From assembly GCF_900143185.1 (NCBI RefSeq), contig NZ_FSRQ01000001.1:1364001-1428000 (forward strand): a stretch of DNA of 64,000 nucleotides, given 5' to 3'. Under the pieces are notes generated by a model. The model saw only the letters and a list, made by a program, of their open reading frames with translations. It did not search any database and was not told the origin of the DNA. The stretch's first letter is position 1, and each line of letters starts with the position of its first letter. Below, in pieces: positions 43,503-54,300 of this stretch. Both the position numbers and the translations under genes were made by a program. Source of the DNA: Chryseobacterium scophthalmum. Its GTDB lineage: Bacteria > Bacteroidota > Bacteroidia > Flavobacteriales > Weeksellaceae.

Positions 43503-45785
43503 ATGGGGAAATATAGAAATATTATTTTTTATGTAGCAACGATTATCTTTTTCTCAGCATTGATGTATTGGTTTTTTGTGGAAGGAAAAACCCTTGAAAT
43601 AGGAGAAAATATTCCACCAAGCAAAGTTACCGGAAATACAATGTGGGAAAACTTCACCGATTCTTTTTTATCTAATCTGCATCATCCTTTAGCACTTTTA
43701 CTGGCACAGATTGTTACCATTATTTTGGTTGCAAAATTATTTGGCTGGATTTGTGTGAAACTGAAACAGCCTTCCGTAATTGGAGAAATGATTGCAGGAA
43801 TTGTTTTAGGACCTTCACTTTTCGGATTATATTTTCCTGAACTTTCAGCGTTTATTTTTCCGAAAGAATCATTAGGGAACTTGCAGTTTTTAAGTCAGAT
43901 CGGTTTGATTCTCTTCATGTATATTGTAGGAATGGAGCTTGATTTAAGCGTTTTAAGAAAAAAAGCGCACGATGCAGTCGTAATCAGTCATGCAAGTATC
44001 ATCATTCCTTTTGCATTGGGAGTTGGTCTGTCTTATTTTATTTATAAAGAATTTGCTCCGGAAGGAATTCAGTTCAGTTCCTTTGCTTTATTTATAGCGA
44101 TTGCGATGAGTATTACCGCATTTCCGGTTCTCGCCAGAATTGTACAGGAAAGAAATTTACATAAAACAAAAATAGGAACCGTAGTTATTACCTGTGCTGC
44201 AGCCGATGATATTACAGCCTGGTGTATTTTAGCGGCCGTAATTGCAGTTGTAAAAGCAGGATCTTTTTCGGGATCAATTTTCGTGATCATCATGGCGATT
44301 GTTTATGTTTTCATCATGATCAAAGCAGTGAGACCATTCTTACACAGAATTGCAGAATCTCAGAAAGGAAAAGGTTTTATCAGCAAAGCATTGGTTGCCG
44401 TATTTTTCTTAATTCTTATTATTTCTTCGTACGCAACAGAAGTTATCGGGATCCATGCATTATTCGGCGCATTTATGGCAGGTGCAATTATGCCTGAAAA
44501 TGTAAAATTCAGAAACTTATTCATCGAAAAAATAGAAGATGTTGCCTTGGTATTATTGCTTCCGCTTTTCTTTGTATTTACAGGTTTAAGAACACAAGTC
44601 GGATTATTAAATGATCCACACCTTTGGAAAATAGGCGGATTTATTATTCTTACAGCCGTTATCGGAAAATTTGTAGGAAGTGCATTGACCGCTAAATTTT
44701 TAAAACTAAGCTGGAAAGATAGCCTTACAATCGGTGCATTGATGAATACAAGAGGTTTAACCGAACTTATCGTTTTGAATATCGGTTACGACCTTGGAGT
44801 TTTAGGTCCCGAATTATTTACGATGTTGGTCATCATGGCGTTATTTACCACCTTTATGACCGGACCTTGTCTTGACATTATTAATTATTTCTTTAAAGGT
44901 AAAAAATCGTCACTGGAAGAAGAGGAACATGATGAAAACGATTCAAAATACAGAGTTCTTTTATCTTTTGAAACCCCAGAATCAGGAAGTATATTACTGA
45001 AACTTGCCGATAATCTTACGCATAAAATGAATGGTAATAAAAGTGTAACTGCAATGAATATCGCTCCTGTTGATGAATTGCATGCTTTTGATATCGATAA
45101 TTTTGAGAAAGAACAGTTTAAAAACGTGATCGAAACTTCGCAGGAACTTCAGCTTGAGGTCACTACCCTTTTCAAAGCTTCCACAGATATTGAAAATGAT
45201 CTGACAAATATTTCAAACAAAGGAAATTATGATCTTCTTTTGATTATGCTCGGAAAATCGATGTATGAAGGAAGTTTGCTTGGAAGACTTTTAGGTTTCA
45301 CCACAAAAATTATTAATCCTGAAAAATTATTGAACACCGTAAAAGGAAAAAGCAATATTTTCAACAATTCACCATTCGACGATTCTACTTTGCAGATTTT
45401 AGATAACACCAATATTCCTGTCGGAGTTTTGGTAGACAGAGACTTTAATTCGGCAGACAGAGTATTCATTCCTATCTTTAATTTAAGTGATTTTTATTTG
45501 CTTGAATACGCAAAAAGATTGATTAACAATAACAATTCACAGATCATTATTCTCGATGTTGCAGGACAGATCAGAAACAATATTGAAGTGAAAGAACTCA
45601 TCAGAAGCATCGAACAGGTTGCACCCAATCACATCACTTTATATAACGAAAAACAGATTGAAAAGGAGTTTTTACAGTCTCAGGATTTAATGTTAATCAG
45701 CAAAAAAAGCTGGAGAGGTTTGATAGATTCTAAAAGTCTTTGGTTGTCGGATATTCCTTCAACACTGATTATTTCAAATCCTTAA
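43503..45785 (+). CDS. CPA2-type cation:proton antiporter with C-terminal regulatory region
   Basis: A 760-residue membrane protein (start at ATG 43503; the TTG at 43497 is less likely). After one N-terminal span and a periplasmic stretch, residues about 60-470 form the Na+/H+ exchanger domain: QPSVIGEMIAGIVLGPSLFG, LILFMYIVGMELDLSVL, CAAADDITAWCILA with the ion-binding Asp pair, HALFGAFMAGAIMP and GALMNTRGLTELIVL. The last 270 residues are soluble, with universal-stress-like repeats. It probably exchanges Na+ or K+ for H+. Its transcript ends at 45821-45856. Confidence 0.95.
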   Translation: MGKYRNIIFYVATIIFFSALMYWFFVEGKTLEIGENIPPSKVTGNTMWENFTDSFLSNLHHPLALLLAQIVTIILVAKLFGWICVKLKQPSVIGEMIAGIVLGPSLFGLYFPELSAFIFPKESLGNLQFLSQIGLILFMYIVGMELDLSVLRKKAHDAVVISHASIIIPFALGVGLSYFIYKEFAPEGIQFSSFALFIAIAMSITAFPVLARIVQERNLHKTKIGTVVITCAAADDITAWCILAAVIAVVKAGSFSGSIFVIIMAIVYVFIMIKAVRPFLHRIAESQKGKGFISKALVAVFFLILIISSYATEVIGIHALFGAFMAGAIMPENVKFRNLFIEKIEDVALVLLLPLFFVFTGLRTQVGLLNDPHLWKIGGFIILTAVIGKFVGSALTAKFLKLSWKDSLTIGALMNTRGLTELIVLNIGYDLGVLGPELFTMLVIMALFTTFMTGPCLDIINYFFKGKKSSLEEEEHDENDSKYRVLLSFETPESGSILLKLADNLTHKMNGNKSVTAMNIAPVDELHAFDIDNFEKEQFKNVIETSQELQLEVTTLFKASTDIENDLTNISNKGNYDLLLIMLGKSMYEGSLLGRLLGFTTKIINPEKLLNTVKGKSNIFNNSPFDDSTLQILDNTNIPVGVLVDRDFNSADRVFIPIFNLSDFYLLEYAKRLINNNNSQIIILDVAGQIRNNIEVKELIRSIEQVAPNHITLYNEKQIEKEFLQSQDLMLISKKSWRGLIDSKSLWLSDIPSTLIISNP

Positions 45786-45820
45786 TTAATAATTTTCATA
45801 AATTTAGATATTGATATTTT

Positions 45821-45856
45821 AAAAAAGACCGGAACTTGATGAGTTTCGGTCTTTTA
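45821..45856 (+). terminator. Terminator of the antiporter gene
   Basis: AAAAGACCGGAAC and GTTTCGGTCTTTT pair with one mismatch around a TTGATGA loop. Confidence 0.8.
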
Positions 45857-46012
45857 AGTTTGCTTGATGAATTGGTATTTATATTACATTTGGACTTTAA
45901 AACTCTTTGTGCATTTAAAGCATTTTCCACATTTTTTTATATCTTTAAAAAGAGATGAATTTCACAAAGAAAAACACAAATTTACTTTAAGATCAAATAT
46001 TTTTAATCCACT

Positions 46013-47146
46013 ATGTACAAACTTTTCTTATTCTTTATTCTATTTCTATCTTTTACAAAAAACGAAGCTCAGGAATTATCAATTCCATTTGAAATTATAG
46101 AAGGATTTCCTATTGTTCATGTCTCCGTAGACGGAAAAAATCATCAATTTGTTTTTGATACTGGAGCATTTATGACATGCATAAACTCAGAAGTTTTCCT
46201 CAATCTTCCTGTTTCAAAAACTATTGAGAACATAGGAGGAATTGGCAGTGAAAGAAAATCAATCAATGCTGTGAATTTTTCTTTTAATTTTTCAAATCAA
46301 AACTACACTAACGAAGAAGTTCTTTATACCGATTTAAGTTCATTCTCAAAAATGAGTTGTACGAACTTAAAAATAAGTGGAATTATTGGACGAGATATAA
46401 TGGAAAACTATATTGTTGAAATTAATCCTGACAATAAAAAAATTGTCTTTCATAGTCCTTCAATATTTAATGAAAATCATCTTATTGGTTTTACCAAAAT
46501 TAAACTCCAAAAAACTCCCGCCCCATATCTGCCTATAACAATAGGAAAACAGAAACGTTATGTCCAGTTTGATACCGGAAGGAATGGAGGATTAAGTACC
46601 ACAGATTTTAAACTAAATAAATATATAGAAAAAAAACAGCATATTTCATATCATACAAAGAGTAATAGCTATGGAATACACGGTGTGAATAATGATAAAG
46701 ATTTACACTATAAAATATACAATGCGGAAATACAAATTGAAAGTCTTAATGTAACTAATCAGGTTTTTAAAACATCAAAAAATGATTTTAATAATATGGG
46801 ATTTGATTTTAGCAAACAGTTTATTTCCTATTTAGATTTAAAAAATCACAAGCTTTTTATAAAACAGGTGAATCAGAATACTGAAAGTATTAATGATACA
46901 GCTCTGCATAATCTAGGATTTTCTGTCAATTATAATGTTGAGAAAGAAAAAAATATGATAACAATACTTTCTACAAGAGTCGAGAATTTGGTTCTAGGTG
47001 ATACTTTGATAAGTATCAATGGTGAAACACCTCCAAAAAACAATTGTGAAATGTACTCTTTTCTAAGAAAATTTTTCGGTTCGAAACTGAAAATCGTTAT
47101 AGAGCGGAATAACGAAACAAAAGAAATTGAAATAGAATCTGTTTAA
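46013..47146 (+). CDS. Secreted retropepsin-like aspartyl protease with PDZ-like C-terminus
   Basis: A 377-residue protein with signal peptide (FLFFILFLSFTKNEAQ). It has two aspartyl-protease motifs, FVFDTGAFMTC (near 48) and VQFDTGRNGG (near 185), each heading a half-barrel, as in single-chain duplicated retropepsins. ISGIIGRDIMENY is the matching flap/loop motif. The last 90 residues resemble a PDZ domain (LGDTLISINGETPP). It may process surface or periplasmic proteins. It is convergent with the lytic transglycosylase gene. Confidence 0.88.
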   Translation: MYKLFLFFILFLSFTKNEAQELSIPFEIIEGFPIVHVSVDGKNHQFVFDTGAFMTCINSEVFLNLPVSKTIENIGGIGSERKSINAVNFSFNFSNQNYTNEEVLYTDLSSFSKMSCTNLKISGIIGRDIMENYIVEINPDNKKIVFHSPSIFNENHLIGFTKIKLQKTPAPYLPITIGKQKRYVQFDTGRNGGLSTTDFKLNKYIEKKQHISYHTKSNSYGIHGVNNDKDLHYKIYNAEIQIESLNVTNQVFKTSKNDFNNMGFDFSKQFISYLDLKNHKLFIKQVNQNTESINDTALHNLGFSVNYNVEKEKNMITILSTRVENLVLGDTLISINGETPPKNNCEMYSFLRKFFGSKLKIVIERNNETKEIEIESV

Positions 47147-47159
47147 ATCCTATAAAACA

Positions 47160-47188
47160 AAATCCGAAGTATTATTCTTCGGATTTTT
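47160..47188. terminator. Bidirectional terminator
   Basis: AAATCCGAAG-TATTATT-CTTCGGATTT, a perfect 10-bp stem between convergent genes; a T run follows on the plus strand. Confidence 0.85.
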
Positions 47189-47196
47189 TATTTAAA

Positions 47197-48045
47197 TCAT
47201 TTTGTACGTATCGACTTAGAAAGAATTGCATTCTTTTTCATTAAAAAATCGGGCATCAAATCAGTCGGAAGATAAAAAGTACTTTCTCCTTTTGAATCCA
47301 GTTCATCTTTAATTCCGGGGTTCCATGAAAGCAGGTCATCCATTTTAATTTTTAATTCATTTGCAATAACAGTAAGATTAAATCCTGCATTAATTTCCGT
47401 TTCCGACAAAGCAATTTCCTGAGAATCTGTCTTTCTTGAATTCAGAAGAGATATCGTTCTTGCATCATTATAATTGGCTAAAACGGCAGGAAGCTCACCG
47501 GTTGCATAACATGCATTGAGATATTTTTTGACATGATTAATCGTTTCTGCAGGCAAATATTTAGAAAAAACATGATACTGCGTAGAATTGGCAGCCTGCA
47601 TTGCTTTGGCAATATTCCCTTCTCCACAATTATAAGCAGCAACAACAGTTACCCAATTGTTGTATTTTTTGTATAAGTTTTTCAATGAAACGGCGGCTGT
47701 TTTTGTGCTTCTGTACAAATCATTTCTCCGATCTTCTGTTAATCCGTATTGATTGGCATGAGCTGTCATAAACTGCCAAACTCCTACAGCTCCTGCGTGT
47801 GAAGTGATGTTTCGATTGAAGTGGGATTCAATTAAAGCTAAATTTCTCAAATGTTTTGGTAAGCCTTTTTCAACCATAGAAAATTCAATAAAAGTAACAA
47901 CTTCCTTGTTGGCTTCTATGATATTCTTGTATTTTCTCACGCTGCTTTCAGAAGTATCTGATGCTGCAAGAAACTGCGCATTCACAAAATGTGAACAACT
48001 AAGGAATGCAGCGCTTAAAATGATATTTTTGAAATTTGGTTTCAT
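47197..48045 (-). CDS. Lytic murein transglycosylase (MltD-like SLT domain)
   Basis: A 282-residue exported protein with signal peptide (LSAAFLSCSHFVNAQ). The SLT lysozyme-like fold covers about 55-180: GLPKHLRNLALIESHFN with the catalytic Glu, SHAGAVGVWQFMTAHANQYGL and WVTVVAAYNCGEGNIAKAM. The C-terminal part (INAGFNLTVIANELKIKMDDLLSWNPGI, in two pieces INAGFNLTVIANELK and IKMDDLLSWNPGI) resembles a LysM peptidoglycan-binding unit. It would cleave the glycan strand to anhydro-muropeptides. Confidence 0.92.
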   Translation of the reverse strand: MKPNFKNIILSAAFLSCSHFVNAQFLAASDTSESSVRKYKNIIEANKEVVTFIEFSMVEKGLPKHLRNLALIESHFNRNITSHAGAVGVWQFMTAHANQYGLTEDRRNDLYRSTKTAAVSLKNLYKKYNNWVTVVAAYNCGEGNIAKAMQAANSTQYHVFSKYLPAETINHVKKYLNACYATGELPAVLANYNDARTISLLNSRKTDSQEIALSETEINAGFNLTVIANELKIKMDDLLSWNPGIKDELDSKGESTFYLPTDLMPDFLMKKNAILSKSIRTK

Positions 48046-48398
48046 TTTTATGTGTTTCTAATATAGCCTGAAAATCATAACTATCTTTTGATTATTTCTA
48101 AAACCTGTTTAAAATTCATATTCTTAATTTTCTTCACTTAAATAAACATTGCTTATTCTTTATTTTAAAACATTAAATAATTAAGAAGTTCTTTAATAAT
48201 CAATAAATTGATTTTGATTAAATTTTAAGTATCTGAACTGAAGTCTTAACTTCTTAATGTTAAATATTTGATGACAATTCAACAGCTTTTAATATTCTCG
48301 CAGACTAAACAGATTTTGCAGATTTTAATAAATCAGCTTGATTAGCTAAATCTGCGAGAGAATTTATTTTAAATTAAAATTTATACAGACTTCTGAAA
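48046..48398. other. Intergenic region upstream of the transglycosylase
   Basis: A 353-base gap downstream of the AAA+ gene and upstream of the transglycosylase. The right part is a repeat (48294-48365). The left 240 bases are A+T-rich and must hold the transglycosylase promoter. I see no gene. Confidence 0.4.
48294..48365. repeat. CAGAT-type interspersed repeat, copy 2
   Basis: It begins ATTCTCGCAGACT and ends ATCTGCGAGAGAAT, giving near-perfect inverted ends of about 11 bases. The inside has two tandem pieces of CAGATTTTGCAGATTTTAA type. It is related to 29011-29081. Confidence 0.6.
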
Positions 48399-50894
48399 TC
48401 AATCTACTTTCCAGCTGATCTTTTCTTCTTCAGCGTTCCAGTCTACTGAAAGGTTTTGTCCGGATTTCACTTCTTCTCTTACAATCATTTTCGAGATTGG
48501 TCTCGCCAATTGCGATCTGATCACTCCTGAAATTTGTCTGGCTCCGTATTTACTGCTGAATCCGTTTAATGCTAAATTTTTCACAGCCTCATCACTAATT
48601 TTTAAACTCATTCCTAATCTCGTTAATGAATTATGAAGCGATTTTAACTGAATATTAAAAATTCTTTCAGCAATCGATTCTGTAATCGGTGCAAACGGAA
48701 TAATTTCTGTAATTCTCGCCAAAAATTCAGGTCTGAATCTCCCGGAATTCGACATAATCTGCATTAATGAATTTGATTCAGGAACTTTTCCTTCTTCAAA
48801 CTGTTTTACAATTTCTTCGCTTCCGATATTTGAAGTAAACAAAATCAAAGCATTACTGAAATCTCCTTCTTTTCCAAGCTTATCATGCACTTTTCCTTCG
48901 TCCATGATCTGTAAAAACACATCAAAAACTGAATGATGCGCTTTTTCAATTTCATCAAACAAAACTACAGTATAAGGTTGCTGTCTGATTTTATTCACCA
49001 ACATTCCACCTTCTTCGTAACCAACGTAACCAGGAGGCGCGCCGTATAAAAGTGCTGCAGAATGTTCTTCTTTAAATTCTGACATATCAAAACGCACCAT
49101 CGCTTTTTCATCGTTGAAAAGCAATTCTGCCATCGATTTTGCCAATTCTGTTTTTCCGGTTCCGGTTGGTCCCAAAAGGAAGAATGATCCAATGGGTTGT
49201 CCCGGTTTATTTAAACCGCTTCGGTTTTCAACAATAGCATCTGAAAGTATTTTCAAAGCGTGATCCTGACCAACAACTCTGTTCATCAGAAGACCTTCCA
49301 TATTAAGCAATTTCTCTTTTTCCTGAGCCTGAATTTTACCGATTGGGATATTGGTTTTTGCTGCCATTACCGCCGCTAATTCCAGACGGTCTACTTTTTC
49401 TCTTTTTTTTGCCGCATGCTGTAAAAGTTCAGCATAGGTTTCTTCTATTATCTTTTGAATTGATTCTACCGGCATCGAATTATCGATTTGCGGTTGTTCA
49501 CTTAAAGATCCCCACAAAATCGGACTGATTTTATCTCGCAATAAATTGTAATTCCATATCAATTCATCGGCTTTATCTTTATCATCAAAATATTCTTCAT
49601 TCAAAATATTTTCATAGATTTCTTTCCAGCTTTCCAATTCTTTTTCAGAAAGTTCGTCAAGCATTTTTATTGCCGCCATTGTTCGGTCTAAAAGGTCAAT
49701 TGCTGCATCTGGAAGTTTTTTACCTTTTGCATAACGTTTTGCCAAACGTACACATTCAGGAATTGCTGTTTTTTCAACTTCAATTCCGTGGTGTTTTTTA
49801 TAACCGTCCAATAAAACATCGATCATTTTTACACATGTCTTTTCGTCCGGTTCAAGCACCGTTAAAACTTCAAAACGCCTGTTAAAAGCTTGTTCTGGTT
49901 CAATAATTTTTCTGTATTCTTCCTGAGTAGTCGCTCCGATAACAGTAATTTCACCTCTCGCCAATTCAGGTTTAAGGATATTTCCGATATTTCCGATGCT
50001 TCCTTTTGGATCTAAAAGCGTGTGAATTTCATCAATAAATAAAACTGCTTTTTCAATTTTCTTGCATTCGTTAATTACTTTTTTCAGACGGTCTTCAATT
50101 TCACCTTTATAAGAAGTTCCTGCCAATAAAGCTCCCGTATCGAGTTCTAACAAAGTAGCATTTTTAAGCATTTCAGGAACATTTCCTTTAATGATTTCTG
50201 TTGCAAAACCTTCTACTAAAGCAGTTTTTCCAACTCCCGGCTCACCTACGATAATTACATTGGGTTTGCTTCTTCGGCAAAGAATTTCCACCAACATTCT
50301 AAGCTCTTTATCCCTACCTATGATATTTTCTATTTCTCCGTTCCTCGCCTGTGCAGTTCGGTCTACACAATAACTTTTAATGGATGGAAAAGAAGAATCT
50401 GAAAAGTCTGAAGAACCTCCAAATAGAGATGAAATATCACCGTTTTCTGAAGTTACAAAAGGAGTATCTTTTCGGTATAAATTGAAAATTTCGTGCTCTC
50501 TTAAAGGAAGTGATTTTAACTGTTGTAATGTAAAAGCAACCTGCGGTTTTACAATCGCCGTAAGAATACAAATCGGAGTAATCTCATCTAAGCCCAGCTT
50601 CAAACGAATATCATCTGCTTCTTCCAAAATCTGATCTACAAACTCTCCTTCACCAACTTCTGCTGGAAGATGGGTGGTTTTCGGATAATCTTCAATTCGG
50701 ACATCTGCCCATTCGTAAAAATATCCGGGATCTTTATCTATGGTTTTCAGAAACTCATTTAAGCCGATATCTTTATGCATTAAAGCCTGCAGAATATGCG
50801 GACCGCTATAAGTAGCGTTGTAATTTTCTCTGGCAATTGACTGTGCAATATGAAACAGCTGCTTTACTGTCTCGTTGGTAACAAGTACTCCCAT
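48399..50894 (-). CDS. Clp-family AAA+ unfoldase, ClpV/TssH-like
   Basis: An 831-residue two-ring AAA+ ATPase. The N-domain (about 1-150) has Clp-type repeats. NBD1 has Walker A GEPGVGKTA (near 216) and Walker B VLFIDEIHTL; NBD2 has GPTGTGKTE (near 576) and VVLFDEIEKA. The middle domain is shorter than in ClpB, and no ClpP-binding IGF/IGL loop was noticed. Opening MGVLVTNETVKQLFHIAQ and the divergent N-domain resemble TssH of the Bacteroidota type VI system (T6SSiii), which recycles the contracted sheath. No other tss gene is in the window, so the assignment rests on this protein alone. Confidence 0.85.
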   Translation of the reverse strand: MGVLVTNETVKQLFHIAQSIARENYNATYSGPHILQALMHKDIGLNEFLKTIDKDPGYFYEWADVRIEDYPKTTHLPAEVGEGEFVDQILEEADDIRLKLGLDEITPICILTAIVKPQVAFTLQQLKSLPLREHEIFNLYRKDTPFVTSENGDISSLFGGSSDFSDSSFPSIKSYCVDRTAQARNGEIENIIGRDKELRMLVEILCRRSKPNVIIVGEPGVGKTALVEGFATEIIKGNVPEMLKNATLLELDTGALLAGTSYKGEIEDRLKKVINECKKIEKAVLFIDEIHTLLDPKGSIGNIGNILKPELARGEITVIGATTQEEYRKIIEPEQAFNRRFEVLTVLEPDEKTCVKMIDVLLDGYKKHHGIEVEKTAIPECVRLAKRYAKGKKLPDAAIDLLDRTMAAIKMLDELSEKELESWKEIYENILNEEYFDDKDKADELIWNYNLLRDKISPILWGSLSEQPQIDNSMPVESIQKIIEETYAELLQHAAKKREKVDRLELAAVMAAKTNIPIGKIQAQEKEKLLNMEGLLMNRVVGQDHALKILSDAIVENRSGLNKPGQPIGSFFLLGPTGTGKTELAKSMAELLFNDEKAMVRFDMSEFKEEHSAALLYGAPPGYVGYEEGGMLVNKIRQQPYTVVLFDEIEKAHHSVFDVFLQIMDEGKVHDKLGKEGDFSNALILFTSNIGSEEIVKQFEEGKVPESNSLMQIMSNSGRFRPEFLARITEIIPFAPITESIAERIFNIQLKSLHNSLTRLGMSLKISDEAVKNLALNGFSSKYGARQISGVIRSQLARPISKMIVREEVKSGQNLSVDWNAEEEKISWKVD

Positions 50895-51317
50895 TTATAT
50901 TTTAATATTAATATTTTTGACATTTTTTTGGTATAACTAAAATAAGTTTTTTTTGTCAATCACTAAAATTAAATGATGTTTATTTACAATTGCAGGGATT
51001 TATTTTTATTTTGAAAAGAATATTTAACTTATTGATTAATCTCAATTTGGAAATTGGAAAATGATTGAAAGAGTTTTAAAATCATTAAACATAAAAAAAC
51101 TTTTTTGACGCAAAGATTTATATTTAAACTTTACATTTTTAGAAGGCAAAGGCAAATAAATTTGCTTCGCAAAGTTTGGAAAAAATTATATATTTTTTTT
51201 CATTGATTCATTTTCGCATACTTTATTAAATGAATTATAACTGTTTCAAAATATTGCCATTTTATAAAAAACAAAGCCTTTCCGAATAAGAAAGGCTTTG
51301 TTTATATTTTCTAAAGA
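50895..51317. other. Intergenic region upstream of the AAA+ gene
   Basis: A 423-base A+T-rich gap. It holds the AAA+ promoter at the left, degraded CGCAAAG-type repeat pieces at about 51112-51180, and the terminator of the downstream surface-protein gene at 51269-51303. No open frame with sensible codon use. Confidence 0.4.
51269..51303 (-). terminator. Terminator of the large surface-protein gene
   Basis: AAACAAAGCCTTTC and GAAAGGCTTTGTTT form a perfect 14-bp stem with a CGAATAA loop. It is 15 bases beyond the stop codon at 51318. Confidence 0.85.
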
Positions 51318-54300
51318 TTAATCTCTATTTTTCAGAAGAATCCATCCGGATTTTAATTCTAATTTTTTACTCGCCGGGTTTTCCCATTGTACGCGATACC
51401 AATACGTTCCTGTTGGTAAATTAATTCCTTTTAGAGAACCATTCCATCGAGTGTTTGATTTATCAGCTTTAAATAATTCGGCGCCATATCTATCAAATAT
51501 TGAAGCAGCAAAGTTTTTATATCCGATAATTCCATTAAAATCAATATAATCATTGGCTCCATCATTATTTGGAGTAATAGCATTATTTAAAACAAAAGTA
51601 AAGAACTCTAAAGAATTACCACATTTAGCACCTTGTTTTCTTACCATTAAATTATAACTCGTATTTTTTAATACATTGTAAAATATGTTTGAAGTCTGCC
51701 AATTTACACCACCATCAATAGAATATTCTAAAACTCCACCACTAGGGTTTGAAGCCGTAATGGTAAGCATTTCCTTATCGTAAACTACATTGGTAAATTG
51801 CGGAAGATCAGGATTAATGATCTGTGCGGTAAACAATCTAGAACAGGTACCGTTGCTGATTTCCACAGAATAAGATCCCGGAACATTCGTCGTGATTGTT
51901 TGTGTAGTAGCACCTGTATTCCATAAATAAGTATAATTTGGACCCGCACCGGCATCCAATATTGCTGGATCTCCGGCGCAAACGTAAACGTCTGCTAACG
52001 CAGAAACTATTGCAGGAACAACTTCAATGGTAATTTTTGCCGGTGTAGTTGATACACAACCATTTCCACCCAATGCAAAAACTTCGTATGTTGTAGTAAC
52101 AGTAGGAGTTACAACTTGCGTATTTCCATTTCCGGGAAGACCTGTCCAGTTATAAGTAAACCCGCCACTTGCGGTTAAAGTTACAGATTCACCTGCACAA
52201 ATTTTCCCTTTAGAAGCTGCTATAAACGCTGTTGGAGGTCCTACAATAATAGTAATTGTTGCCGGAGCTGCAGAAACACATCCATTTGCTCCTGTGGCAG
52301 TAACAGAATACGTTGTAGTAGTTGCTGGCGAAACAACTTGTGTATTTCCATTACCTGTTAAATTTGCCCAAGTATATGTTACTCCACCTGCAGCTGTAAG
52401 CATTACAGATTCACCCGGGCAAATCTGAGCTACAGAAGATGTTAAGGTAACTACAGGTAAAACTTTATCTTCAACAACATTTACTGTTGCTGTAAAAATA
52501 CATGTTAGATTTCCTGGTTGAGTAACATTAGTCACTGTTAACGTATATGCTCCTCCTGCATTAACTACCGGGTTTAAAGTATTAGCTCCTGAAACAATAT
52601 TTCCACCTGCGGTTGTCCACAAAATTGTTGATCCTGCAGGAACTGTAGATGCAGTTGCATTAAGCGTAATCTGAGGAACAGCACAAGTAATTGTTTGTGG
52701 AGCAGCTATTGTTAAATTGGTAACAGCTGTTGTCAATAACTGTAAAGTTACTACATAGCTACATCCTCCATTTTTAACTAATACATAAATCGTTTGGTTA
52801 CCTGCACTTTGAAATGTTGTAGGAGCAGCAATCGTATTCCCATTTCCTGCGTTGGCATCTGCCTGAAGCACATAATAAGCAAAAGTTGCAGTTGCTACAG
52901 TGGTCATCTGTGGTTGTGCAGATGTTAAATCATAAGTGATATTTCCTTGCTGATAACATCTCAAAAGTGTTGCATTTTGTACTGTTATAGGTTGTGAAAC
53001 CTCAATTGTTATTGTTGCAGGCGTTGTAGAAGTACATCCGTTTGCTCCTTGTGCAGTAACAGTGTAAGTTGTGGTTGTAGCTGGAGTTACTGTTTGTGTA
53101 TTACCCGTCCCGGTAAGCCCAGTCCAAGTATAGGTAGTTCCACCTCCCGCAGTAAGTGTTACTGTTTCACCTGCACAAATCAAAATTTTACTTGCAGCAA
53201 GCGTTGTAGTTGGCGGAGTACTATTTCCTAAAACCGTCACATTAGCTGTACCTGTACAAATAACACTTCCTGGTTGATATGTATTTGTAATCGTTAAAGT
53301 ATAAGTTCCAGCTGTATTAACTACCGGATTTAAAGTATTTGCGCCGGATACAATATTACCTCCGGTGGTTGTCCATGCAAAGGTAGAACCTGCAGGATAA
53401 ACTGATGCAGAAGCATCAAGCGTTACCTGAGTATTGGTACAGGTTAAAGCTGTTGGTGTTGCAATAGTAGCTGTAATCTGTGGAGCTTTTATTAATTGAA
53501 GTTCCGCTACTTTAGAACAGAAACCATTTTTCACCAATACGTAAATAGTCTGGTTTCCTGCACTTGAAAAAGTAGTTGGAGTTGCTATCGTACTTGTATT
53601 TCCGGCATTTGCATCGGCCTGATTTACATAATATGAAAAAGTAGCTCCCGGAGTTGTACTAATCGTTGCTTGAGCCGATGTCAAATTAAAATTGACATTT
53701 CCTGGTCCGTAACAACTCGTCAATGTTGCGTTCTGAATTGTTGGAGAAGTTCCTCCAACAATCGTTACTGTAGCTGAACCTGGACATGAGCTACCCGGAA
53801 ACATAACCTCAACTTTATAAACTCCAGGTTGTGTTGCGGTATAAGAAGCACTGGTTGCACCAGGAATCACAACATTGTTTAAATACCAAACGTAAGTTGC
53901 ATTCGGAACCTGAGTAGATGCTGTAAAAGTCTGTGGAGCATTATCACAAACATTAATTGATGCAGGTAATTGTACTCCTCCCGCACCTAAAATCTGCACA
54001 CCAATATCAAAAGAACCTGCTTCTAAAAATACCCCAGAATCATAAAGAGAATCCTGATAATCTGCCAAAACCATTTTAAAATGGTAAGTTTGTCCCGGTA
54101 CCACAGTTGCTTTTGCGGTTAAAGGAACAGTTCTTCCATTAAAGTTAGTTTCAATATTAGAATAATTATATCCTGCAAAATAAGAAGCATTTAAAGCTCC
54201 ACATATTAAATTGGAACCGTCAAATTCTGTTGCTGGTCTAATGTTTCTAACACTTACAGGACCTGCTCCACCAGGCAAAACTGCCAAATTAGTATAGGTA

